Assembly: GCA_033297075.1 (NCBI GenBank)
Contig: MU858404.1
Location: 1 to 13,101 of the forward strand
DNA from: Rhypophila decipiens
Lineage: Eukaryota; Ascomycota; Sordariomycetes; Sordariales; Naviculisporaceae
DNA length: 13,101 nt
Reading direction: 5' to 3'
The notes beneath the pieces are model-generated. The model saw nothing but the letters and a program-made list of their open reading frames with translations. It was not told the DNA's origin and ran no database searches. Below, piece after piece: positions 1 to 7,085 of this stretch (within the stretch, counting starts at the first letter, position 1; each line of letters opens with the position of its first letter). The position numbers were made by a program, and so were the translations under genes.

Positions 1-1158
1 CCAATGACAAAGATGATTATCAAGATTTCCAATGATGACCAATCCCTCACAAACAGGAACATGTATTCTTCCGAACGACACCGAATATTCTGACACATAG
101 CCGAACAAATTTGTCACTTGCCCAGAGGCATATCCCAAGGCCAGCGTGAAATCATACGCCGATACGCATAATGCCCGATAACCATGGAGAAGCTATGCAA
201 GTAAAATGAGGTATCCAGGTTTGCCAGGTCCAGTATCGCGGGAAATTGATTCCCACCCAGCCACTCAATTTATTTTCCGTGCAAGCCGTCCAAGCCGGAT
301 TGTCAACTGGGTCGAAGAATTGAATGCACTCAGTACTTTTTTGACCCAGAGTGTGAACAGAGGGAGACGCGATGCAGCACATTGACTTGAGGAGGAGTGT
401 TCACAGCTGTCAGCTACTCATTTATGTGCTTGAATCTGGAGTGTCTGTGACTCACGTGACGAAGAGTAGGCCTTTCAGAGCAAAAACGGGATCCTCCAGC
501 CGTTTACGGGGTCCGAAAACTCTGGTGTTTCTCGGAACTTGCACAAGCTCCGCAAACTATTTCCCGTTCCGTCATTCTTGCTGGCGGTTAACGTAATGCG
601 GCTTGTGCGGCCTACCACTCTTGGCTTCGGTGCGCCGAGCTTGGGCAACTTTGGCAATTGGCAACCCTATTTGCGGAACTGAATGGTCCACAATTCCCAT
701 CTGCTCCCCACGACTTTGTGTCTAGGATTGTGGACGGTGCGACGCACCCCGCGCCGTGCTCACGTCCGCCCTGGACAAGTCGGCCGAAGCAGACCCGCAG
801 TTCCTCTGATCTCCGTCGTCGAACCCACCCTTATAAACATAGTCCCGACGACAGCGTGTACGACGGACTCGATGCGTCGCGCTACCCACAACCATTCGTT
901 CGCACTTCCAGTGAGTGGTCTCATTATGGAGGAAGTTGCGTGTGTACTTTACCACCATTTGTCAACGGCACTGTTACCCCTCTTTTCTTGGATGATTGAC
1001 AGCCAACAAGCCAGCCACACTCACAGTTTTCAGCTCCGCCCCGCAATTAAGTACCCTCAAAAATGCTGCCGTTTGACTTCTCACCGTTGCTGCTGTCGCG
1101 ATAGCATCTTTTCTTCCCAACAAGATTCTTCTTCCCAGCAAAATTCTTCGTCGCAGTT
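1..1158. other. Gene-free stretch with probable promoter and leader of the NLR-like gene
   Basis: I see no convincing coding region here. The open frames are short, lack family motifs and overlap on both strands. The right part probably holds the promoter and 5' leader of the NLR-like gene that starts at 1159. A TATAAA lies at 832-837, though it is 320 nt from the ATG. From about 1100 the plus strand is CT-rich (TTCTTCCC blocks), as is common just upstream of fungal start codons. The left 600 bases show nothing I can name. Confidence 0.5.
1111..1146 (+). repeat. Two-copy 18-nt tandem repeat in the NLR leader
   Basis: Two adjacent 18-nt units (1111-1128 and 1129-1146), each starting TTCTTCCCA and ending ATTC, differ at only two positions. 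A third partial unit, TTCGTC, follows. The repeat sits 13 nt before the proposed ATG at 1159, in the CT-rich leader. It is probably simple-sequence expansion; a role in transcription or translation is only a guess. Confidence 0.6.
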
Positions 1159-1249
1159 ATGTCCGCGAAAAATAAGTTGAAATCGTGGTTGAAGTTTCCC
1201 CGGCGTCGCGGCGACGCTCCGCCCGCTCCCTCTACCGCACGGTCCCCAG

Positions 1250-1315
1250 GTATGTGCAGGCTCGCACGAGCATCATAGGCGTTCTCGAAGTTTACATCTA
1301 AACCGGGAAACACAG
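1250..1315 (+). other. NLR-like gene intron 1 (66 nt)
   Basis: The donor is CAG|GTATGT, a possible branch site CTAAAC lies 18-23 nt from the end, and the acceptor is ACACAG. Splicing joins a phase-1 exon to a frame that stays open through 1702 and leads into the recognisable NWD domain. Later AG acceptors at 1330 and 1372 would also keep the frame but have poorer consensus. Confidence 0.7.
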
Positions 1316-1841
1316 AACACGGATCGGAAGCGTCTTCCATCATCACCACGGGGCCATGTACCCCGTCTCGAGGCGACGTTCAGGTGATTCCACCGAGTAT
1401 GGAGGCGGGTGCAACAAACCATCGCCAGCCAGCCACAGCACCCCAAGCTCCACCTCCAACCTTTCCCGTCGAACTCCCACCCGAGGCACCGGTAACCGAA
1501 TCCGTGTCCCAGAAGCTGTGGAACGCTGCCTACGACATGCTTGAGGCGGACGATGCGGAGCTTGTCGGGTCATACATAGAAACCCTGCAGAAAGTTCTTG
1601 GAGGCGATACCCATGACTCCTTCGTCGCCGATCTTTCGGACAAGCTGAAGGATCCAAACGCGCGACAAAATTACATGAGGAAGTTGGTTGAGAATGGGCA
1701 GGAAAAAAAATATCCAGAGCCTCCAGGATTACAATTGGGGTGGGCGACGTTGCCGATTTCGTCCTGTCCGCCAAGGCGATGATCGACCTGGTCCTCCAAA
1801 GCGTGCCGCAAGCTGCGCCGGCTGCGCTTCCGTGGGCCGGC

Positions 1842-1914
1842 GTTTGCCTTGGCCGAAAAGGAAGCAATCATCCTTCAAAAGCCTTTTTCCCTTAGCTCCG
1901 CTAACAACAACCAG
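1842..1914 (+). other. NLR-like gene candidate intron 2 (73 nt), weak donor
   Basis: The acceptor side is good: a GCTAAC branch site at 1899-1904 and CAG at 1912-1914, followed by 'ILRNPAQATKSN', which matches the family pattern. The donor GTTTGC is weak and lies inside the codons for 'WAGVCLG', a stretch that looks conserved, so the original donor may have been further right and lost. Without splicing, the upstream frame stops at TAG 1893-1895. Used as drawn, the intron keeps the frame (phase 0). Confidence 0.45.
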
Positions 1915-3921
1915 ATTCTCCGGAATCCCGCGCAAGCAACGAAATCGAACCTTGCTGGCATCGCCCACGTCATCTCCAGAATGGACTGGTATTGTGCATT
2001 GACGGAACATCTCCTGAACAAGGACAACATAACGGGCGGGAAAAATTTTCAAGCAGTCTTACACCAGTTAGAGCAGAGGGTCATCGAGCTCTATGAAGCG
2101 CTTTTATCTTACCAGATGAAGAGTGTTTGTTCGTACTATCGCAACCAAGGTCTCGTCTTCCTTCGCGGCATGCTCAAGTTGGACGACTGGGAAGGCGATC
2201 TGAAGCTTGTCATGGACATAGAAGCCATCGTTCAGAACGATGCCGTCCAGCACTTCCAAGAACAGACGAAGATTTCTCTGGGAAAACTCGTTGACCGTGC
2301 TAAGAAACGGGAGACACTACTTGGCGACATTCATCAGGATATTCAGGAGTTTATACGTCTGCAAAAGGAGATGCGAATGGTTGCTGAAGACGAAAAATGT
2401 CTCCAGGACCTCTTTATAGTGGATCCGCAACACGATATGAAGAAAATTCAGAAAAAGAAGGACACGCTGCTCGAAGGAGGCTACAATTGGATACTCGACA
2501 CGAAAGAGTACAAAGCATTCACCAACTGGGCCTCTGACGAGTCTGTACTGCCTGCCTGTCGACTGCTATGGATCAAGGGCCATGCTGGTACAGGGAAGAC
2601 TATGCTCTTAATGGGTATCATCCGTGTGCTCTCAAGTCAGCCTGCCAAGCTTGTACCCCAGGTCTCACACTTTTTCTGTCAAGGCACAGATCATTCCCTG
2701 AATACCGCAACGGCTGTACTGAGATCTCTTATCTGGCTACTTCTTATTCAGCAACCCGGTCTCATCTCTCACCTGCAATCGAAATATAAAAATTCGGGCT
2801 CTTCCCTTTTTAAAGGGGAGACTGCATTTATTGCCCTGTCCGATGCATTCGAGAGTATGCTGAAAGACAAGGGTTTACGCCCAGTATATTTTATTGTTGA
2901 TGCTCTAGATGAGTGTGAGCAGGGACTTGCAAGCTTGATTAAGCTTATTTCAACTTCCCTTACCCTCACTGATAAGGTCAAGTGGCTGGTATCCGGTCGC
3001 CCAACTGTCGAGCTCAAGACCCCGGATACCGCAGGTTCTTTGGTTGAGCTCGACGCTCAGAGACTGGAAGGGCCTGTCAATGCATACATTGACCACAAGC
3101 TTTCTATCCTGAAGACCAGGGAAGGGTATAATGACCGCCTCTTAGCTGAAATTGCAGGCGAAGTCCGTCAACGTGCCAAGAATACTTTCCTTTGGGTGGC
3201 TCTTGTGTTCAAAGAACTCGATACGGGCGTTGAAGATCTCAATCCGATGCACGGAGCATATGCCCTCGACATTATCAAGGAGATCCCCCCGGGCTTGTCA
3301 CAGCTTTACAGCCATATGTTTGCCAAGATTGAGAAAGGATCGAGGCAGGACCCACAATACTGCAAGAATGTACTTGTAGCTATTGTTCTTACGCACCGCC
3401 CTCTCACTCTCTCGGAGCTTACCGTGCTTGCCGAGTTGCCACCCAGCATACCCCCCAAAATAATTGCTAATAAGTGCGGCTCATTTTTGACAGTCAAACA
3501 GGAGACGGTCTACCTGATTCATCAATCTGCCAAAGACTATCTGGATGAGAACTACACGTCTAGGCTCCAGCCGGTCGGGGTTGCCCAAGGGCATGCGGAA
3601 ATCAGCAGGCGGTCAATTAACGCGATGTCCTCATTACTGAGACAAAACATGTACAACCTCGACTTCGGCTTCAAGCCAAAAGATGTGGCGCTGCCTAATC
3701 CAGATCCATTAGCTGCATTACGATACTCCTGCGTCTTCTGGGCCGACCATCTCTGCATCTTGAATGGTGACAATCCCGAGTGCAAGAGAGAGCTGAGTGA
3801 CGACGGAGCAGTGTTTGACTTTCTGAAGCAGCACTTCCTCCACTGGCTTGAGAGCTTGTCTCTCCTGGGAAACCTTTCTGAAGGAGTACAGTCGATAAGA
3901 AAGCTCCTATATGCCGCCCAG

Positions 3922-3969
3922 GTACGTTTATGCTATTGCAATTGCGCCCGCTTACTAAAGCCCCACTAG
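3922..3969 (+). other. NLR-like gene intron 3 (48 nt), followed by an in-frame stop
   Basis: The donor CAG|GTACGT is strong. A CTAAAG branch-like site and a CACTAG acceptor at 3969 follow. The next exon reads in frame into 'RDAEKFVLSYGSIIERAPL', typical of the linker before the WD40 repeats. In that frame a TGA lies at 3991-3993, eight codons in. An alternative acceptor at 4020 would skip the stop but would also remove conserved linker residues. Confidence 0.55.
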
Positions 3970-4189
3970 TTACAACCAGTTATAAGCTCTTGACTTATTC
4001 GATTCTTGAGGGATGCAGAGAAGTTTGTCCTCAGTTACGGATCGATCATAGAACGGGCTCCGTTACAGACATATGGATCCGCGCTCGTATTTAGTCCTAA
4101 CATGAGCGAGGTTAAAAAAACAGCAGTGGCAGCAAAAGCTCTCGTTCATCAAAACGACGGCGGGTATAAGAGACTGGTGGGGTGCACAT

Positions 4190-4510
4190 CAGCAGTCGCT
4201 CGAGGGGCATAGCGGTTGGGTCTATGCAGTAGCGTTTTCGCCGGATGGCAAGACAGTCGCCTCGGCTTCTGACGACCAAACAATCCGGCTCTGGGATGCG
4301 GCGACTGGCGCACATCGGCAGACGCTAGAGGGGCATGGTGGTTCGGTCTGGGCAGCAGCATTTTCGCCGGATGGTAAGACACTCGCTTCGGCTTCTGGCG
4401 ACCAAACAATCCGGCTCTGGGATGCGGCGACTGGTGCACATCAGGAGACGCTAGAGGGGCGTGGCAGTTGGGTCAATGCAGTAGCGTTTTCGCCGGATGG
4501 TCAGCACCTC
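4190..4510 (+). repeat. WD40 array remnant: two full 126-nt units and a partial third
   Basis: Units start at 4190, 4316 and 4442, spaced exactly 126 nt (42 residues). Each shows LEG[HR], VAF or AAF followed by SPDG, and in the first two [14 protein letters not shown]. By hand count, units 1 and 2 differ at 15 of 126 bases. More than half of the changed codons alter the amino acid, mainly at unit positions 1, 3, 8, 10, 12, 14, 23 and 28, while the second half of the unit is almost identical. High identity with variation at a few positions is what is known for the self-evolving HNWD-type WD repeats. The third unit breaks off after SPDGQHL. Confidence 0.9.
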
Positions 4511-4517
4511 AAAATAA

Positions 4518-4574
4518 ACCGAGGGATCTTGAGTATAAAAGGTATAATCTTTTGTACCTTACCACTAACTCGGT
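4518..4574. repeat. Nested short inverted repeats at the WD40 break point
   Basis: ACCGAG (4518-4523) is mirrored by CTCGGT (4569-4574), and within it AAGGTA (4539-4544) is mirrored by TACCTT (4555-4560). The stretch is AT-rich compared with the WD40 DNA just left of it, and it contains the TAA that ends the truncated frame. It could be a small insertion, a rearrangement scar, or chance. The arms are short and no target-site duplication was recognised. Confidence 0.3.
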
Positions 4575-4607
4575 AATTGCTACAGACCTTTTCCCACTAA
4601 TACTAAA

Positions 4608-4886
4608 CTAAAACACCACCTCCTCAATGACGCAATCAAGATACGAGAGCCGACTTGAATCTTCAAGAAGCGGGATGTCGATATTCCGGTTTTCCGCCGG
4701 GCCGATCCCGACGGGAGGCACATCAGAGCGGCCAGTCAAAATGAGCTTCAGGTCCAGTTTCGCGGGCGCTGCGCAGCCGAAAACTTCCTCCAGGAATGCT
4801 TCACTGTCAGGGATGATCGAGGACGCAAGTGTTTCCACCAGCCCCAGTGCATCAGTTTCCAAATCACAAGGTACCTTGTTGGTCAA
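4608..4886 (-). pseudogene. ATG-less open frame, possible fragment of an NTPase gene
   Basis: The minus-strand frame is open from about 4886 to a TAG at 4608-4610, but the only start-like codon is TTG. The peptide has good amino-acid composition, with 'LVETLASSIIPDSEAFLEEV' followed by 'LDLKLILTGRSDVPP'. The latter resembles the strand ending in a Ser/Thr-Arg sensor that follows Walker B in NACHT/AAA-type ATPases (compare 'KWLVSGRP' in the neighbouring gene). No Walker A or B is present. I cannot assign a family with confidence. It may be a leftover exon of a second STAND gene, lying head-to-head with the ankyrin relic. Confidence 0.3.
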
Positions 4887-4993
4887 AGGGGATTAAGAAC
4901 TTCAGCCTCTCTCTCTCTGTGCAACCGCCTACTCTTTTCTCGACACAAGGCGCAGAAGAAATACGTACCCTACCTTCTCTCCGGCCAACCAAC

Positions 4994-5961
4994 ATGCCCT
5001 CTAATCTGAGTTTCAGACTCAGGGGCGACGAGCAGGACGACGCCGGCATTGGACCGGACAACGCAACAAAAAAAACCCCTCACAGAAGAACACGAAGCTC
5101 ATCTCCATACAGTCCAGGGTCAGACATCGCCGCGGGCCTTGGCCCAAGTCAATAAACTACACGAGAGACTCATCAATCTTGTCACCAAAATACCGATGCA
5201 AGCTTGCCAATCGAGGACATCATCGCTCGAGATCCACACCCCAAGAGGTCGACCGAGTGGTTGGCGCAGCACGACAACCGCAGTCAGAACATCCCCCACG
5301 ATGTGATATCCCGCGCGACCTGGGCCGATCCCGGGGAAGAGCTTTTCAAGATGCACAAGCTCATCGCATGGCTGGCGTTGAACCACCCTGGGAAGATTGA
5401 CCTGTCTGACGAACGAAGCGGTGGGAATACGCCACTCCATCTCGGAGCGCTTAGCAACTCCCAGTGCCTTGCTCTCCTCATGCAGCTCGACGACAACATT
5501 GTCGACATTTTCAGATTTAGGCCTGAGAAAGAGGGTGGGAACCTGATTTTAGAGGAAAGAATAAAGCAGACTTGCAACGCCCTTATTACAACAGAGGGCA
5601 AAGCTCCAGCCTGCCCATACAGGTGGAACATAATGCTTGAGTCATACCCGGGACTAACCAACATTCAGATCGCCAATCCCGTCCTCTTCAGCCTCTTAGA
5701 CGACCCGAGAAATGGGACCTCCTGCATTCACTAGGCCTGGCGGGTAAATCCCCACAAAAGCATGTTGGAGAATATGTGCAATTTCCAAGTTCATCTTTGC
5801 AATGCATTGCGCAAGACGTCCCCGGCTGTCTCCAACAGCTGCCTACAAATTTTCATCACGTACGACAACAGAGATTAGGAAGATCCAAAGGCTATGGAAA
5901 TGTTTGAGAAGATCATCGAGATTGGTGGTTAGGAGATTCTTTCCGTTGAGGACCCGAATGG
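4994..5961 (+). pseudogene. Relic of an ankyrin-type gene with a frame excursion and three TAG stops
   Basis: The start is an ATG at 4994 in the context CCAACATG, behind a CT-rich leader (4910-4950). The protein begins MPSNLSFRLRGDEQDD. At the A8 run 5068-5075 the plausible frame moves by +1 (as if one A was added), giving 'PLTEEHEAHLHTVQ' and 'VNKLHERLINLVTK'. At the A4 run 5187-5190 it moves back (one A missing) into 'LPIEDIIARDPHPKRSTEWL'. An ankyrin-like unit follows at about 5423-5510 ('GNTPLHLGALSNSQCLALL'). The same frame then runs through TAG at 5732, 5876 and 5930 into 'EILSVEDPNG' and a good donor, GTAAGT, at 5962. All three stops could derive from CAG by C-to-T in a CpA context. 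No continuation was found beyond 5962; candidate acceptors give very short introns and immediate stops. The function of the intact ancestor is unknown. Confidence 0.55.
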
Positions 5962-6070
5962 GTAAGTGGTTTTATGGAAACTAAACATATTCGTAGGTGA
6001 TTTTTGGATTAGAAAGTGACATCCTATATAATATACGCTACTATCCGTCTTAGTTAACAGCGCACCGAAA

Positions 6071-6712
6071 TCAAAAAACTCGAGTCACCTTCTCAGCCCT
6101 GTCATTATCATCAATACCCGCACCCCACCGATCCACCCACAAGTCAGCGCGGATGTATCGCCATCCCATCGGCGCACCCATGTCCCACCTACTCTTCATT
6201 TCGTCCAGTGTAACGGGCTTAACCAGCTCATAGACCCCAAGAACGGGGTATCCATACTTGGACTGCTTCAAACCCGCGTTGAAGTCATCGTTGCCAATTC
6301 CGAACGGTTCGGCCGGCACGTCTCCGGGTGTGTGGCGAATTCCCTCGGGGATGACGGCGATGTGCGTGATAGAAGCCCTGCCCTCCCCTCCTTCTTTGGT
6401 CTCATATAGCCACAGCCGGACCACCTTATCGTGCAGCCGATATTTGCGGTACTCGTGGTTTTTTTTCTGACTGACGATGTTGGCGAGGTGGATTGGCTTG
6501 ATGGCGATCAGAACATCGGTCTTTATGCGGTGATCGTCGTTGTCGATATCGGTAGAGGAGCTGGCCGGCTTGGATTTGGACTTGGGTGGCGTGGATTTTG
6601 AGACGCGGGAAGTGTTGGGCATTGATCGGCCAGCTCTAAGAACGTTTTCTTGTGTTGCAGACCTTTGTGGCGTCTGGGCTTCCTCTTTGGACACCGGCTG
6701 CGACCCCGCCAT
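6071..6712 (-). CDS. ASCH/PUA-like domain protein (213 aa)
   Basis: The single-exon frame runs from ATG 6712 to TGA 6071; the 20 extra upstream codons only begin at a TTG. Residues 1-60 are rich in Ser, Pro, Lys and Thr and look disordered. From about residue 67 the sequence 'VLIAIKPIHLANIVSQKKN' followed by 'EYRKYR' matches the signature of ASCH-type PUA-like domains (hydrophobic strand, I-K-P, helix, K-x-x-E-[FY]-R-K). 'VVRLWLYET' and 'YPVLGVYELVKPVTLDEM' fit later strands of the fold. ASCH domains are small beta-barrels proposed to bind RNA or modified nucleotides; some bacterial members cleave modified cytidine nucleosides or act as RNases. The C-terminus (residues 163-213) is Trp- and Asp-rich and unassigned. 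It lies 373 nt downstream of the synthetase-like gene on the same strand and converges with the ankyrin relic. No substrate can be read from the sequence. Confidence 0.7.
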   Translation of the reverse strand: MAGSQPVSKEEAQTPQRSATQENVLRAGRSMPNTSRVSKSTPPKSKSKPASSSTDIDNDDHRIKTDVLIAIKPIHLANIVSQKKNHEYRKYRLHDKVVRLWLYETKEGGEGRASITHIAVIPEGIRHTPGDVPAEPFGIGNDDFNAGLKQSKYGYPVLGVYELVKPVTLDEMKSRWDMGAPMGWRYIRADLWVDRWGAGIDDNDRAEKVTRVF

Positions 6713-7085
6713 TATTACTCGTAATGTCGTTGCGATCGTGAGATTATGAGCGGGAACTTTCACAATTGGCAAGGGAGTCGGCTAAAATCTGTTGCTGCTC
6801 AGAGAAACTTGTCTATTATTATACCTTTTGTGGTAAGGGTTAAGTTTTGTTGGTCAAAAAGCAAGACGTGTTTATTAAATAGTAACTGCGCATGATTATT
6901 GGCTGTCGCGTAAAAAGCTAATGCGGACGCGTTTTGGTGCCGCAAAGAAAAAGCACTGAAGAGCAATGAAACACCACCCTGCATATTAGGTAATTTAACA
7001 TTCCCCAACATTTCCTCCAACCCTTGAAAACCCTAACGTTAGTCAGTTTCCTTTGCCCTTTACGGCATTCAATTCTTGAGTCACG
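6713..7085. other. Intergenic stretch upstream of the ASCH gene
   Basis: This 373-nt AT-leaning gap separates the synthetase-like gene from the ASCH gene on the same strand. It should hold the terminator of the former and the promoter of the latter. The minus-strand open frame at 6799-7020 lacks a recognisable domain and I do not call it a gene. No clear TATA box or poly(A) signal stands out. Confidence 0.4.

Larger units (their letters stand above)
1159..4576 (+). pseudogene. Broken NWD-type NLR gene: N-terminal domain, NACHT NTPase, remnant WD40 array
   Basis: Fungal NWD proteins are STAND ATPases thought to act in non-self recognition and cell death, with WD40 repeats as sensor. The probable start is the ATG at 1159 (protein begins MSAKNKLKSW). 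Exon 1 is 1159-1249 and exon 2 begins at 1316. The N-terminal NWD domain includes 'SVSQKLWNAAYD' and, after the second intron, 'KSNLAGIAHVISRMDWY'. The NACHT domain has a Walker A motif GHAGTGKT (2578-2601), a Walker B region FIVDALDEC (2890-2916) and a 'KWLVSGRP' strand. The helical region behind it ends with 'LIHQSAKDYLDENY'. WD40 repeats start at 4190 and the frame closes at TAA 4574-4576. Lesions: a frameshift in the A8 run 1703-1710 (frame resumes at ATA 1710); an in-frame TGA at 3991-3993 after the likely third acceptor; and one extra A in the A7 run 4114-4120. The family usually carries many more repeats than the roughly 2.5 here. The NACHT core (1915-3921) is one open frame, so decay looks recent, or some indels are assembly errors. 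Confidence 0.85.

Noticed and set aside
658..1180. Two overlapping plus-strand open frames upstream of the NLR-like gene
   Set aside because: Composition is Pro/Ser/Arg-rich and low-complexity, both frames are equally open, and the region reads better as promoter and leader.
1316..1782. The frame ending at 1782 as a complete small gene
   Set aside because: It lacks an ATG near its left end and matches the NWD N-terminal domain; the domain continues in another frame after the A8 run.
6830..7040. GGGTTA at 6836 and CCCTAA near 7030, resembling telomere repeats in opposite orientation
   Set aside because: Each occurs once only; no tandem array exists, so chance is sufficient.
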